64,000 nt of DNA from positions 62,001 to 126,000 of the forward strand of contig NZ_FUKN01000011.1 of assembly GCF_900163785.1 (NCBI RefSeq), read 5' to 3'. The stretch is from Psychrobacter sp. JB385. Its GTDB lineage: Bacteria > Pseudomonadota > Gammaproteobacteria > Pseudomonadales > Moraxellaceae. The position numbers and the translations under genes were made by a program. Below the pieces are notes generated by a model. The model had not been told where the DNA came from. It saw only the letters and a program-made list of their open reading frames with translations, and did no database searches. This document shows, piece by piece, positions 18,983 through 29,237 of the stretch (position 1 is the first letter of the stretch; the number at the start of each line of letters is the position of its first letter).

Positions 18983-19059
18983 TGGTCGGAACGGCAGGAT
19001 TTGAACCTGCGACCACTACACCCCCAGTGTAGTGCGCTACCAGACTGCGCTACGCCCCG
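18983..19059 (-). tRNA. tRNA-Pro (anticodon GGG)
   Basis: Read on the minus strand the gene starts CGGGGCG and ends CGTTCCG, a seven-pair acceptor stem with two G-U pairs, then discriminator A and an encoded CCA. The anticodon stem CTACA/TGTAG holds the loop CTGGGGG, giving anticodon GGG, which reads CCC and CCU. The T arm has GGTTCAAATCC. It is a lone tRNA gene with its own terminator. Confidence 0.96.
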
Positions 19060-19173
19060 AATGACTGACTATTTTACGCAAAATTATGTATATTGCAAGG
19101 GCTATTTATAGTAGCCAACATCTACCATCGCATTTTGCCTATCACAGTCAGTCTCACCAATGAGCAGACAACC

Positions 19174-20685
19174 TTAACCCAACAGCTCTTTTAGGATTTG
19201 GTTGACTTGTTGTGGGTTGGCACTACCGCGACTGGCTTTCATGACTTGTCCAACCAGACCGTTAAAGGCTTTTTCTTTACCGCCGCGATACTCTTCGACC
19301 ATGGCTTCATTTTTAGCGATGACGTCTTCCACAATGGCTTTAATCGCGCCTGTATCGGTCTCTTGCTTGAGGCCTTTTTCTTTAATAATTTTATCTGCGG
19401 CGTCATCAGCATCGCCGCCTTCGCGCTCATACAAGGCGCTAAAGACTTTCTTGGCTAATTTACCAGATAGGGTATCATCTTTGATACGCGCCAGCATACC
19501 CGCCAATTGCTTGGCGCTGATAGGTGAGTCGATAATGTCTGTGTCATCTTTATTCAGTGCGCCGAGCAAGTCGCCCATGACCCAGTTGGCAGCCATCTTC
19601 GCATCTGATTGTCCCACTTCAGCGACGACAGCTTCGAAATAATCGGCCAGCTGACGGCTTCCTGTTAGGATACGCGCATCATATTCTGATAGACCAAGTG
19701 CTTCCTCAAAACGTGCACGACGAGCAACAGGCAGCTCAGGCATGGCAGCTTTAATCTCATCAACCGTGTGCTGCTCAATGCGCACAGGCAATAAGTCAGG
19801 ATCAGGGAAGTAGCGATAGTCGTTGGCGTCTTCCTTGGTACGCATAGTGCGCGTCTCATCACGATCTGGATCATATAACATCGTGGCTTGGATAACTTGA
19901 CCACCGTCTTCGATGATGTCAATTTGACGTTCGATTTCACGATTGATCGCGCGTTCAATAAAGCGGAACGAGTTTAAGTTTTTCAGCTCAGTACGCGTAC
20001 CAAGCTCGTCACCCGGTTTACGTACTGAGACGTTACAGTCACAGCGGAACGAGCCTTCTGCCATAATCGCATCGGATATACCAAGCCAAGTCACCAGCTG
20101 ATGAATGGCTTTGATATAAGCGAGGGCTTCATTGGCTGAGCGCATGTCTGGTTCAGAGACGATCTCAATCAGTGGCGTACCTGCACGGTTCAAATCGACA
20201 CCCGTCATACCGTCGATGGCATCATGCACAGACTTGCCTGCATCTTCTTCTAAATGCGCGCGGGTGATGCCCATGCGTTTTGGGTATTCGTTCTTTTCCC
20301 CTTCATTGACCACCACGTCGATGTATCCTTTACCCACGATAGGGTTTGCCATTTGGGTAATTTGATAGCCTTTTGGCAAGTCAGGATAAAAGTAGTTTTT
20401 GCGGTCAAAGGTATTGTACAAGCCCAATTCAGCATTGACACCAATACCGAACTTTAAGGCGCGATCGACCACACCAGCATTCAAAACAGGCAATACGCCA
20501 GGTAAGCCTAAATCAACAAGGCTGGCTTGGCTGTTTGGCTCATGCCCAAAAGCTGTGGGCGAGGTTGAAAATATTTTACTTTCTGTATTGAGTTGGCAGT
20601 GAATCTCGATGCCGATGACCACTTCGTATCCATCGACGAACAGTTCTTTACGAACGGTAGTATTATCAGTAGTGGCTGTGCTCAT
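19174..20685 (-). CDS. gatB: Aspartyl/glutamyl-tRNA amidotransferase subunit B
   Basis: GatB is the kinase/tRNA-binding subunit of GatCAB, which converts Glu-tRNA-Gln and/or Asp-tRNA-Asn to the amide form. The 503-residue protein shows the family start [20 protein letters not shown], the core with [14 protein letters not shown] and [14 protein letters not shown], the tRNA-contact segment [19 protein letters not shown], and a C-terminal YqeY-like helical tail ending in [10 protein letters not shown]. Its ATG overlaps the gatA stop by one base (TAATG), so the two are translationally coupled. Confidence 0.98.
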   Translation of the reverse strand: MSTATTDNTTVRKELFVDGYEVVIGIEIHCQLNTESKIFSTSPTAFGHEPNSQASLVDLGLPGVLPVLNAGVVDRALKFGIGVNAELGLYNTFDRKNYFYPDLPKGYQITQMANPIVGKGYIDVVVNEGEKNEYPKRMGITRAHLEEDAGKSVHDAIDGMTGVDLNRAGTPLIEIVSEPDMRSANEALAYIKAIHQLVTWLGISDAIMAEGSFRCDCNVSVRKPGDELGTRTELKNLNSFRFIERAINREIERQIDIIEDGGQVIQATMLYDPDRDETRTMRTKEDANDYRYFPDPDLLPVRIEQHTVDEIKAAMPELPVARRARFEEALGLSEYDARILTGSRQLADYFEAVVAEVGQSDAKMAANWVMGDLLGALNKDDTDIIDSPISAKQLAGMLARIKDDTLSGKLAKKVFSALYEREGGDADDAADKIIKEKGLKQETDTGAIKAIVEDVIAKNEAMVEEYRGGKEKAFNGLVGQVMKASRGSANPQQVNQILKELLG

Positions 20686-22181
20686 TATACCGTCTCCTTC
20701 GCGATGGCAGAGTGTTGTAAATGGTAATCGGTGTGTTGCTGGAATAAATGCGCAGTAGACAGCAGCTCACTTTCATGCCAATGTTTACCAATCAATTGCA
20801 AGCCAATAGGCAAACCGTCTGACGTTAAGCCAACTGGTTGACTCAGAGCTGGCAAACCTGCCAAGTTAACCGCAATGGTATACACATCCCCTAAGTACAT
20901 GGTAGCTGGATCAAGGTCTTCAGCAAGTTTGTAGGCAGCCGTTGGTGCGGTTGGACTGGCAATCACATCACAGTTGGCAAATGCATCATCGAAGTCTTTA
21001 ACGATTAAGCGGCGCACCTTTTGTGCTTTAGTATAGTAAGCGTCGAAATAACCAGCTGATAGGGCATAAGTACCTGTCAAGATACGGCGCTGCACCTCAG
21101 GACCAAATCCTTCAGAGCGCGAGCGTGTGTATAGATCAATCAAGTCTTTTGGGTTTTCACAGCGATAACCAAAGCGTACACCATCGAAGCGCGACAAGTT
21201 AGAAGAGGCTTCGGCAGGCGCTAGCATATAGTAAGTAGACAAAGTGATGTCAGGGTTGGTGATGTTTACTTCTACAATGGTCGCACCCAGCTCTTCATAT
21301 TTTTTTAAAGCCGCACGTACCGCTTGCTCGACCTCAGCGTCTAAGCCATTACCGAAGTATTCTTTGGCAACACCAATGCGTAGACCGGCAAATGGCTTAT
21401 CACCAGCTGCTGCTTCGGCATCTTCGATATCTTGGATATAATCAGGAACATCATGTTTGATTGAGGTGCCATCAAGAGGGTCATGACCGATCATGGGTTG
21501 TAATAGATAGGCACAGTCTTTTGCGCTGCGTCCCATGCTACCAGCTTGATCAAGACTTGAGGCATAAGCAATCATACCAAAGCGCGAGACACGACCATAA
21601 GTGGGTTTGATACCGGTCAAACCACAGAATGAAGCAGGCTGACGAATAGAGCCACCTGTGTCACTACCCGTTGCGACAGGAACAAAACCTGCTGCGATGG
21701 CGGCTGCACTACCACCTGACGAACCACCAGGCACACGCTCTAGGTTCCAAGGGTTTTGTACCGTGCCATAATAAGAGCTGCTATTGTCTGAGCCCATTGC
21801 AAACTCATCCATATTGAGCTTACCCAAGCTAATCATGCCAGCCTTATCGATATTAGAGACAATCGTGGCATTATAAGGTGAGACAAAGTTATGTAGCATC
21901 TTAGAGCCACATGTCGTCAACACCCCTTGAGTACAAAAAATGTCTTTATGCGCCATTGGTAAGCCTAACAATAGGCGGTTATCACCTTGTGCGCGCATCT
22001 CATCTGCTGCTTTCGCCTGTGCGCGCGCTGTCTCAGAGGTGTGAGTGATAAAGCTGTTAATCTTGCTGTCGAGGGCGTCAATGCGCTTAATATAGTGATC
22101 AGTTAATTCCGCACTGCTAAATTCTTTGGCTTGCAAGCCAGTGATCAGCTGCTCGGTACTTAATAAATGAAGCTCAGACAT
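20685..22181 (-). CDS. gatA: Aspartyl/glutamyl-tRNA amidotransferase subunit A
   Basis: GatA hydrolyses glutamine and feeds ammonia to GatB. The 498-residue amidase-signature protein has the full Ser-cisSer-Lys triad: Lys79 in MAHKDIFC, Ser154 in [10 protein letters not shown] and Ser178 in [12 protein letters not shown], the same numbering as the Staphylococcus aureus enzyme. The remaining core includes [16 protein letters not shown]. It follows gatC after 68 bases and overlaps gatB by one base. Confidence 0.98.
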   Translation of the reverse strand: MSELHLLSTEQLITGLQAKEFSSAELTDHYIKRIDALDSKINSFITHTSETARAQAKAADEMRAQGDNRLLLGLPMAHKDIFCTQGVLTTCGSKMLHNFVSPYNATIVSNIDKAGMISLGKLNMDEFAMGSDNSSSYYGTVQNPWNLERVPGGSSGGSAAAIAAGFVPVATGSDTGGSIRQPASFCGLTGIKPTYGRVSRFGMIAYASSLDQAGSMGRSAKDCAYLLQPMIGHDPLDGTSIKHDVPDYIQDIEDAEAAAGDKPFAGLRIGVAKEYFGNGLDAEVEQAVRAALKKYEELGATIVEVNITNPDITLSTYYMLAPAEASSNLSRFDGVRFGYRCENPKDLIDLYTRSRSEGFGPEVQRRILTGTYALSAGYFDAYYTKAQKVRRLIVKDFDDAFANCDVIASPTAPTAAYKLAEDLDPATMYLGDVYTIAVNLAGLPALSQPVGLTSDGLPIGLQLIGKHWHESELLSTAHLFQQHTDYHLQHSAIAKETV

Positions 22182-22249
22182 AGTTGTCGTCCGTCAAATT
22201 GTTAATAACATAAATAAAATAAGATAAAAAACCGAAGAAAGGCAGGCGT

Positions 22250-22579
22250 TTACTCAATCACTTGTGGTACAAGATATAAGCCTGCTTCAACAGCGGGTGC
22301 GACCGACTGATTGCGTTCGCGGTCGATATCGTGATTAGCCACATCAGCGCGCAGTTCTTGACACGCCTCATGGATATTTGCCAATGGCTTGATGTCTGTC
22401 GTATCAACGTTGCTAATAGTCTGCATCATCTTCAATATTTTTGTGATGTCATCGGCATAGCTATTGGCAGTACTCTCATCGACACCCAAACGGGCAAGGG
22501 TAGCAATTTCTAAGATTTCTTCACGGCTGACTGCGCTGTCAGACGTTGATGGTTGCTGTGACGTTGATGGTTGTGACAT
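22250..22579 (-). CDS. gatC: Aspartyl/glutamyl-tRNA amidotransferase subunit C
   Basis: GatC is the small subunit that wraps GatA and GatB together. At 109 residues it is slightly longer than usual because of a Ser/Gln/Thr-rich N-terminus of about 17 residues. The conserved part begins SREEILEIATLARLGVD and ends with LRADVANHD, then a tail with GLYLVPQVIE. GGAG precedes the ATG. It is the first gene of gatC-gatA-gatB. Confidence 0.95.
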   Translation of the reverse strand: MSQPSTSQQPSTSDSAVSREEILEIATLARLGVDESTANSYADDITKILKMMQTISNVDTTDIKPLANIHEACQELRADVANHDIDRERNQSVAPAVEAGLYLVPQVIE

Positions 22580-22702
22580 GGTTTCTCCAGTTAAGGACAG
22601 TTTTGTTAAGTGTGATAATAGGTTACCATTGAGGACAATGAACCTTTAAGCATGCAAATATGGGTATTACAATAGGTCAGGATAAAAATAAGGCTTTAAT
22701 AA

Positions 22703-22725
22703 AGATGCTTTATTATAAAGCATCT
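22703..22725. repeat. Perfect 10-bp inverted repeat upstream of gatC
   Basis: AGATGCTTTA and TAAAGCATCT flank a 3-base loop. No T-run follows on either strand. It lies about 125 bases upstream of gatC and may be an operator or a stray terminator-like hairpin. Confidence 0.6.
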
Positions 22726-23060
22726 GACCTAAGTTTACAGAGCAGGACGCTTGATTGATGCACAATATCAACCAAGACCGCAGCAGCCAAGACATAAGTA
22801 TTTGCAAAATTGACCATATAATTCACGATTGTTGCTCAATTGCTCACCCATTCGATTCTGAAATACGTTACAGTATGCACCTGCTATCAAGCAAAACCAT
22901 CATCTGCCTGTAGAACTTTGTTAGTTATTGAATTAAATGATGTTTCATTACGCTGAATGGCAACGACTGCTCATTCAAACTTTGTAACATCTTTTAGCGT
23001 CTAAGACCAAAATCCTGACTTACTGATGCAAATATCTGTGTTTTTTTTGATCCAAATCGG

Positions 23061-23066
23061 TATAAT
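23061..23066 (+). promoter_or_regulatory. Candidate -10 box for mreB
   Basis: A perfect TATAAT stands 162 bases before the mreB start. No good -35 is visible at the usual spacing, only a T-tract, so this is a weak call. Confidence 0.35.
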
Positions 23067-23228
23067 TTAGCCCAGTTTTATCATTTCATCATTATTGCTT
23101 AGGTTTGACTTGCTGCGATGCTCAAATTTTGCAACAAGTAAGGTCTATCGACGACCTGCTCAACACTGACGAGTAACCCCTCAGTCAATCTCATTCGCCT
23201 CATTCGTAAGACGCTGGATATATTAGTC

Positions 23229-24257
23229 ATGAACCTGTTTGGATTTTTATCAAATAATATCGCAATCGACCTCGGTACTGCGAACACCCTCATCTTTATT
23301 CCTAATAAAGGCGTCGTACTTGACGAGCCTACGGTGGTTGCGTTACGAAGTAATCGTACTCAAAACCCTACCGTTGCTGCTGTCGGTATTGATGCAAAGC
23401 AAATGCTGGGTCGTACGCCTGCCAATATTACGGCGATTCGCCCACTAAAAGACGGTGTGATTGCTGACTTTGAAGTGACACAAAAAATGCTTAAGCATTT
23501 TATCGCAAAGGTAAAAGCCAAGCGTTTTATGGCACAGCCGAATGTGGTGGTTTGTGTACCTTGTAAGTCTACGTTGGTTGAGCGTAAAGCGATTCGCGAG
23601 GCGGTTTCATCAGCAGGCGCAAGTAAGGTGCTATTGCTGGAGGAGCCGATGGCGGCAGCAATAGGGGCAGGTATGCCAGTCCATGAGGCCAGTGGCTCTA
23701 TGGTCGTTGATATCGGTGGCGGTACGACTGAGATTGCTGTTATCGCGCTGTCTGGTTGCGTCTATGCTGAATCTATCCGTATTGGTGGCGACATGTTTGA
23801 TGAGGCGATTATCACGCACGTACGCCGTACCCATGGTTGCGTGATTGGTGAGACAACCGCTGAGCGTATCAAAAAAGAAGTCGGTTCTGCGTTGAATGAA
23901 GACAGTCAGTTAGAAGTTGAGGTTCGCGGTCGTAGTATGGCAGAAGGGGTGCCAAAAACCTTTATCGTTAATTCAGAAGAAGTACAAAAAGCCCTGAGCG
24001 ATCCATTGAGTGGCATCATTAGTGCGGTCAAAGCAGCACTTGAGCAGACACCACCTGAGTTATCATCGGATATCGCTGAGCGCGGCATTGTGTTGACGGG
24101 TGGCGGTGCTTTACTCCGTGATTTGGACAAGCTGATTTCAAGAGAGACAGGTCTGCCTGTGACGGTTGCCGAAGACCCATTGACCTGCGTTAGCCGTGGT
24201 GGCGGTATCGCGCTTGATTTTATCAATAACAAAAGCTTGAATATGATTTTTGTTTAA
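23229..24257 (+). CDS. mreB: Rod-shape-determining actin homologue MreB
   Basis: MreB forms membrane-bound filaments that guide lateral wall synthesis. The 342-residue protein has the amphipathic N-terminus MNLFGFL, the phosphate-1 motif [11 protein letters not shown], phosphate-2 [16 protein letters not shown], and the adenosine motif [15 protein letters not shown]. It is the first gene of mreB-mreC-mreD-maf-rng. A strong hairpin follows it before mreC, as expected for a protein needed in more copies than MreC. Confidence 0.97.
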   Translation: MNLFGFLSNNIAIDLGTANTLIFIPNKGVVLDEPTVVALRSNRTQNPTVAAVGIDAKQMLGRTPANITAIRPLKDGVIADFEVTQKMLKHFIAKVKAKRFMAQPNVVVCVPCKSTLVERKAIREAVSSAGASKVLLLEEPMAAAIGAGMPVHEASGSMVVDIGGGTTEIAVIALSGCVYAESIRIGGDMFDEAIITHVRRTHGCVIGETTAERIKKEVGSALNEDSQLEVEVRGRSMAEGVPKTFIVNSEEVQKALSDPLSGIISAVKAALEQTPPELSSDIAERGIVLTGGGALLRDLDKLISRETGLPVTVAEDPLTCVSRGGGIALDFINNKSLNMIFV

Positions 24258-24345
24258 GTCATTCGCTTAAACCATTGTCCGATTATCGTGTTCGCTCTGC
24301 TGGTTACTCATTGATATAACATCGCAGGTCAAAAAGAGGTAAAAA

Positions 24346-24372
24346 TAAAGGTAGCCAGTTGCGCTACCTTTA
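24346..24372 (+). terminator. Hairpin between mreB and mreC, possible partial terminator
   Basis: TAAAGGTAGC and GCTACCTTTA form a perfect 10-bp stem around a 7-base loop. The following T-tract is short (TTTAATT), so read-through is likely. Confidence 0.6.
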
Positions 24373-24466
24373 ATTGCATTAGCAAACGCTAGAACATAGT
24401 ATTTACAATAAAATCGCCTCCGTAACTGGTCACTGATTACTCTATAACTTCTGAGTTAAAAAGCTT

Positions 24467-25294
24467 ATGATCCCAAGTATTTTTGCGCGCCAGCCGTTAT
24501 CACTTCGTAAGACTGCTATTGTGTTGATAGCAGCCTTAGTACTGATGTGGTTCGATAGCAAAAACTCAGAATGGTTTAGTCCCGTACGTAGTACGAGTCA
24601 TGCCGCGATGCAGCCGATTTATGAGCTGTCGTTATTACCCAGTTATGCAGCCCATTGGGCGAGTGGCAGCTTACAATCAAAAGAAACCTTGCGCCGCAAA
24701 AACATGCAGCTAGAGTCACAACTTATCCATGCTCAAGCCAAGCTGCAACAGCAGGATTATATCTTGGCACAGAATGCGCGCTTGCAAGGCATCTTATCGA
24801 CCACAAAACCTGAGCAGTTTGATCTTAATTTGGCTCAGGTTATTGGCACAGATGCCAATTTGCTCAGACAAATTGTGGTGCTCAATAAAGGGGAACAAGA
24901 TGGAGTGCAAGTTGGGCAGACAGTCATTGATGAAAACGGCATATTAGGACAAATTATCAATGTATACCCGAATACCAGCCGGTTACTGCTGATTACGGAT
25001 GAGCAGCAATCGGTGGCTGTGACGGTCAAACGTACGGGTCAACGCGCCATCGTGACAGGCAAAGGCATACCAACCTCATTGAGTCTGGATTATGTTTTCA
25101 AAACTTCTGATGTGCGAGTGGGCGATGAGCTGATTTCTTCAGGGTTGGGTGGGCGCATACCAGCAGGATACCGTGTGGGTCGTATTTCTCATGTGGAAGA
25201 TGTACAAGCCGCAAACTTTAGAAGCATCAATGTGACGCCAACCGCGAACTTCATCGATAATGCCTATGTATTAATCCTGCAAGACAAACGCTGA
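24467..25294 (+). CDS. mreC: Rod-shape-determining protein MreC
   Basis: MreC is the periplasmic scaffold of the elongasome. The 275-residue protein has a short cytoplasmic start, one transmembrane helix (about residues 13-29), a coiled coil (about 72-108) and a beta-barrel-like periplasmic domain with VVLNKGEQDGVQVGQ, DENGILGQI and ELISSGLGGRIPAGYRVG. It lies between mreB and mreD. Confidence 0.95.
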   Translation: MIPSIFARQPLSLRKTAIVLIAALVLMWFDSKNSEWFSPVRSTSHAAMQPIYELSLLPSYAAHWASGSLQSKETLRRKNMQLESQLIHAQAKLQQQDYILAQNARLQGILSTTKPEQFDLNLAQVIGTDANLLRQIVVLNKGEQDGVQVGQTVIDENGILGQIINVYPNTSRLLLITDEQQSVAVTVKRTGQRAIVTGKGIPTSLSLDYVFKTSDVRVGDELISSGLGGRIPAGYRVGRISHVEDVQAANFRSINVTPTANFIDNAYVLILQDKR

Positions 25295-25435
25295 CTGATA
25301 TAAGCACTGATTGAGTGGTCACCTATACATGCTCATTCGATTATGTACCCATACCATTTCAGTAACAGCGTTTTGCTCATTATTGATTCACCACGTTTTA
25401 ACAGCAGTATCTTCCACTTCTAAGGTAAGTAAATA

Positions 25436-25921
25436 ATGGCGTATCCTGATTCTGAGAATGCAACGGTACTTTTAATTGCTGCCATCATTCTAAGCTTCGT
25501 CGCTGCTTCATCACTCAATGTATATCCATTAAACCCTAGTATGGCCACATTGCGTCCTATGGTCATGATCATGGTGCTGATTTTTTGGTTGCTGTTTCAG
25601 CCACGCTATGTTGGTATCTTTACCGCATTTACCATAGGCATTATCGCTGACTTGCTAATGGATACGCACTTGGGACAACAAGCTTTTTCTGCGGTAGTGG
25701 TCGCTCTTGTCATCAAAATTACCAGTATCTACGTGAGACAATTGAACACTCTCAGTGCATGGTTGATAGCGAGCTTGGGATTGCTCGTCTTTCAAATCAG
25801 CTTATGGGTGCTACAGATGTTTATTCAAAACGTCTTTATCGCACAATCTGCCTTATCCTTGTTGATGAGTATCATAAGCTGGCCATTGGTACTTTTGGCA
25901 TTAAGAAAATTTGTACGTTGA
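25436..25921 (+). CDS. mreD: Rod-shape-determining protein MreD
   Basis: MreD is a small polytopic inner-membrane partner of MreC. The 161-residue protein is strongly hydrophobic, with five or so helices, and carries the typical RPMVMIMVLIFWLLFQP and TIGIIADLLMDTHLGQ segments. GGTAAG precedes the ATG by several bases. Its position after mreC supports the call. Confidence 0.93.
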   Translation: MAYPDSENATVLLIAAIILSFVAASSLNVYPLNPSMATLRPMVMIMVLIFWLLFQPRYVGIFTAFTIGIIADLLMDTHLGQQAFSAVVVALVIKITSIYVRQLNTLSAWLIASLGLLVFQISLWVLQMFIQNVFIAQSALSLLMSIISWPLVLLALRKFVR

Positions 25922-26036
25922 TGACTGATAACTTAATGGCAATCATGGTTGCTAGCGTCCTATCCTAATATGCTGACTCACAAACAGTCAGCGGTGATAC
26001 GATACATTCGTAAATTTATAAATGAAGAGAAGCGCA

Positions 26037-26687
26037 ATGAGCATCGTTTTAGCGTCTGGTTCGCCGCGTCGTCGCGAGCTACTAGCAAGAGCAAAGCTGG
26101 ATTTTGAGCTTTTGAGCGTAGATATTGATGAGACACCATATGATAATGAGGCACCAAAAGATTACATAGAGCGCATGGTTGCGACCAAGGCACAAGCAGC
26201 TATAGAGCAACTGAATTTAAAAATCAAAACCAGTGAAGCGTGTTTTGCTGAGTCCATTATTATTTTGACTTCAGATACGATAGGGGTGCTACCAGATGGT
26301 CAGACAGTACTCGTAAAACCAACCGATCGTGAGCATGCTTATCGTATGTGGCAGCAAATGTCGGACAGCATTCACGAAGTATGGACCGCCGTACAAGCCA
26401 CTCAAGTCTCGTTACCACTTGATATTCCCGAGCCTACAAGTCAAGAGCAAGGCTTTCAAATACTTGACCAAAGACAAATCACTGAGCGTACAGAAGTAAG
26501 CTTTATACCATTGACGACGCAGATGATGAGTGACTATTGGGAGAGTGGTGAGCCTGCTGATAAAGCGGGTGGTTATGGCATTCAAGGGTTGGGCGCAGCT
26601 TGGGTCAGCCGTATCAATGGTAGCTACACCAATGTCGTTGGATTACCACTGGCTCAAACGCTGGCTTTAATCAAAGAAATGCAATAA
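26037..26687 (+). CDS. maf: Maf/YhdE-family nucleoside triphosphate pyrophosphatase
   Basis: Maf proteins hydrolyse dTTP, UTP and modified pyrimidine nucleotides and probably clean the nucleotide pool. The 216-residue protein starts with the substrate loop LASGSPRRRELL and has TSDTIGV, KPTDREHAYRMW and DKAGGYGIQGLGAAWV. An insert of about 15 residues lies before TERTEVSF. I chose the ATG at 26037, which has AGAGAAG upstream, over one at 26022 with no binding site. It sits in the usual mreD-maf-rng order. Confidence 0.94.
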   Translation: MSIVLASGSPRRRELLARAKLDFELLSVDIDETPYDNEAPKDYIERMVATKAQAAIEQLNLKIKTSEACFAESIIILTSDTIGVLPDGQTVLVKPTDREHAYRMWQQMSDSIHEVWTAVQATQVSLPLDIPEPTSQEQGFQILDQRQITERTEVSFIPLTTQMMSDYWESGEPADKAGGYGIQGLGAAWVSRINGSYTNVVGLPLAQTLALIKEMQ

Positions 26688-26840
26688 ATAGAGGTGACTG
26701 TAGATGTGTCAAAGGAAAATCTCCAACGGCACATAATGACACCGTAGCTTGATGGGCAGAGCAAAATGCATTTGTTACACTGTAAGACTACTAGGCGATG
26801 AACACCTAACAAAGAAGCTAAGAGATAAGAGAATAATACT

Positions 26841-28469
26841 ATGTCCGAAGAGCTGCTGATTAATATCAGTCCAATGGAATCCCGCGTCGCAGTATTGGAC
26901 AACGGTATTTTGGGCGAAATCTATATTGAGCGTCATCATAAACTTGGTTTGGTTGGCAATATATATCTAGGGACAGTCGTACGTGTGCTGCCTGGTATGC
27001 AGGCCGCATTTGTTGATATTGGCCAATCGCGGACAGCATTCTTACATGTCAATGATATGCAACGTGAGCCTCGGCCAGTGGTCGACAATAAAGACAAAGC
27101 AAGCGCAAACAGTCTTCAAGGTAGCGATGCTCAAAACAACAATACAGAGAGCGATAAAGACAAAACAATTCTTGAAACCTCTGATGGTGTCGATTTTACC
27201 GCGCCTATGGTCACGACCCAAACGACTGAGGTGGTGCCTGTCTCCAAAACACTTATCCAACATCGCTTGTATGAAAGCCAGCGTATTTTGGTACAAGTCA
27301 CCAAAGATCAATTAGGAAGTAAAGGCGCGCGCCTGACAACCAATATATCATTACCATCACGCTACTTGGTTTATTTGCCGTCAAGTGATCATATTGGTAT
27401 ATCACAGCGTATTGATGGCGAAGAGGAGCGTACCCGCCTAAAGACTGAGCTTAGCAACTTGATGCAAACCGTCAATCTAAAAGGCGGTCTCATCGCTCGT
27501 ACCGCTGCTGAACGCGTGCCTGTCGATAAGCTAGAAGAAGATATTTATTATCTGTTGCAATTGTGGCGTACCATTTGCGCTCGCCGCCAAGAGATCAATC
27601 ATCATCAAAGCTCAGAGCTTATTTATCAAGAGTTGTCGTTGCCTCTACGTTCTATTCGGGATCTGGTTCATGCAGATACCGAAAAAGTTATTATTGATAA
27701 TACAGAGGTTTATGAGCAAGTCCGGTATTTTGCCAAAGAGTTTGTACCTTTTGTCTATGATCGAATCGTGCACTACACCGCGGAGCAGTCATTATTTGAT
27801 GTGAGCCGTGTGGAAGATGATTTGCGCGACGCCCTAAAACGCCGTGTTGATCTAAAGTCTGGCGGCTACTTGATCATTGATCAAACGGAAGCCATGACAA
27901 CTATTGATGTCAATACAGGCTCCTTTGTAGGCGGGCGCTCACTAGAAGACACGGTCTATAAAACCAATCTAGAAGCGACCCATGCCATTGCTCGTCAATT
28001 ACGTCTGCGTAATCTGGGCGGCATTATTATTCTAGATTTTATCGACATGCTTGAGCAACAGCACAAGGACGATGTATTAGAAAGTTTGCAAGCACAGCTC
28101 ACACAAGACTATGCCAAAACCAAAATTACTCAAGTGAGTGAGCTTGGCTTGATAGAGATGACACGCAAACGTACTCGTGAATCCTTGGGACAGCAGTTGT
28201 GTGAGCCTTGCTCGACCTGCCAAGGCCGCGGATTTGTCAAAACCGCAGAGACGGTTTGCTTTGAGATATTTCGCGAGATCATGCGCTGCGCTCGTACTTA
28301 TAACTCTCCCAAAAAATTCACCGTTGTTGCTCATGCTGCAGTCATTGATTTATTACTGACTTCTGAATCAGATACGGTGGCAGACTTAGAGTATCTATTG
28401 GGTAGAGTCATCACTTTTGATGTAGAAAACCTGTATACCCAAGAGCAATATGATATCGTTTTAGACTGA
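26841..28469 (+). CDS. rng: Ribonuclease G
   Basis: RNase G is an RNase E-family endoribonuclease that matures the 5' end of 16S rRNA and starts mRNA decay. The 542-residue protein has the S1 region (VGNIYLGTVVRVLPGMQAAF), the DNase I-like catalytic core (TIDVNTGSFVG and LGGIIILDFIDM) and a zinc-link-like CEPCSTCQGRG. It is about 50 residues longer than the E. coli enzyme because a Gln/Asn/Asp/Lys-rich insert of about 45 residues (roughly 78-130) interrupts the S1 region. It closes the mre-maf-rng cluster. Confidence 0.95.
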   Translation: MSEELLINISPMESRVAVLDNGILGEIYIERHHKLGLVGNIYLGTVVRVLPGMQAAFVDIGQSRTAFLHVNDMQREPRPVVDNKDKASANSLQGSDAQNNNTESDKDKTILETSDGVDFTAPMVTTQTTEVVPVSKTLIQHRLYESQRILVQVTKDQLGSKGARLTTNISLPSRYLVYLPSSDHIGISQRIDGEEERTRLKTELSNLMQTVNLKGGLIARTAAERVPVDKLEEDIYYLLQLWRTICARRQEINHHQSSELIYQELSLPLRSIRDLVHADTEKVIIDNTEVYEQVRYFAKEFVPFVYDRIVHYTAEQSLFDVSRVEDDLRDALKRRVDLKSGGYLIIDQTEAMTTIDVNTGSFVGGRSLEDTVYKTNLEATHAIARQLRLRNLGGIIILDFIDMLEQQHKDDVLESLQAQLTQDYAKTKITQVSELGLIEMTRKRTRESLGQQLCEPCSTCQGRGFVKTAETVCFEIFREIMRCARTYNSPKKFTVVAHAAVIDLLLTSESDTVADLEYLLGRVITFDVENLYTQEQYDIVLD

Positions 28470-28876
28470 TATTTTAGGTTTTATGAAAAGATTTAGGGAA
28501 AGTCAATAGGGGTGAGAAGAGCGCTACATAACGGTTAATATCTGAAATCATTGTATATATTGCCCTTGCAATGATAAAAATACTATGTATAATACGTACC
28601 ACTGAATTATATATGCGCAGCGAATAAAAAAGCTGGCGCTATGACAGCTAGAGCATCGTTTCTAGCACTATTTCATTATGCCTTTGCTGATTTCCAATGT
28701 ATGGAGGGTCGGCGGGGCTTTAAACTATTTTGCTTTTGGCACGCTATAAGTTCGGATAAAGAACTCATTCTGGTTAAGAACAGAAGGCCGCTTTAAGTGA
28801 ATATTTAACCAAACTGCTTTTGGTCATAATCTTGCGAAGCAAGGATGACAAAGGCACATATTAGGAGCTTGCTGGC
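28470..28876. other. S10 operon upstream region and leader
   Basis: This 407-base gap holds the main promoter at 28566-28593 and then a leader of about 275 bases before rpsJ. Several GC-rich short pairings (for example around GGTCGGCGGGGC) are possible. In E. coli the S10 leader is the target of L4 feedback. Whether this leader folds that way was not tested. Confidence 0.5.
28566..28593 (+). promoter_or_regulatory. Sigma-70 promoter of the S10 operon
   Basis: TTGCAA and a perfect TATAAT are separated by 16 bases, followed by a purine start region. It lies about 285 bases before rpsJ. Confidence 0.75.
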
Positions 28877-29188
28877 ATGGCTAACCAGAGAATCCGTATC
28901 CGTCTTAAGTCTTTTGATCATCGTCTGATCGATCAATCTGCACAAGAGATTGTTGATACTGCAAAGCGCACCGGTGCGCAAGTTTGTGGTCCTGTACCGT
29001 TGCCGACTCGCATTGAGCGCTTCAACGTTCTAACCTCACCACACGTTAACAAAGACGCTCGTGACCAGTACGAAATTCGTACTCATAAGCGTATGGTTGA
29101 TATCGTTCAGCCTACTGATAAAACGGTGGATGCGCTAATGAAGTTAGATTTAGCGGCGGGTGTTGACGTTCAAATTGCTTTGGGTTAA
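28877..29188 (+). CDS. rpsJ: 30S ribosomal protein S10
   Basis: S10 is a 3' major-domain protein of the small subunit and also the NusE transcription antitermination factor. The 103-residue sequence is full length, with [20 protein letters not shown] at the start and the long loop [24 protein letters not shown] precedes the ATG. It is the first gene of an eleven-gene S10 operon in the E. coli order. Confidence 0.99.
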   Translation: MANQRIRIRLKSFDHRLIDQSAQEIVDTAKRTGAQVCGPVPLPTRIERFNVLTSPHVNKDARDQYEIRTHKRMVDIVQPTDKTVDALMKLDLAAGVDVQIALG

Positions 29189-29237
29189 TGCACATTACAC
29201 ACCCAACCCATTAATATAAGATATAAAGAGGTCTAAA

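Larger units (their letters stand above)
22580..23228. other. Long divergent intergenic region between gatC and mreB
   Basis: This 649-base stretch must hold the promoters of gatCAB (minus) and mreBCD (plus). It contains a perfect inverted repeat (22703-22725) and a TATAAT (23061-23066), listed separately. No convincing gene is seen. Confidence 0.6.

Noticed and set aside
18832..19032. Frame of 66 codons on the plus strand ending in [14 protein letters not shown]
   Set aside because: Its last part is the reverse complement of tRNA-Pro. This peptide ending is a well-known false ORF over tRNA genes.
22758..22913. Frame of 51 codons on the plus strand upstream of mreB
   Set aside because: It is rich in His, Ile and Cys and has no recognisable pattern. 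It overlaps the expected gatCAB/mreB regulatory zone.
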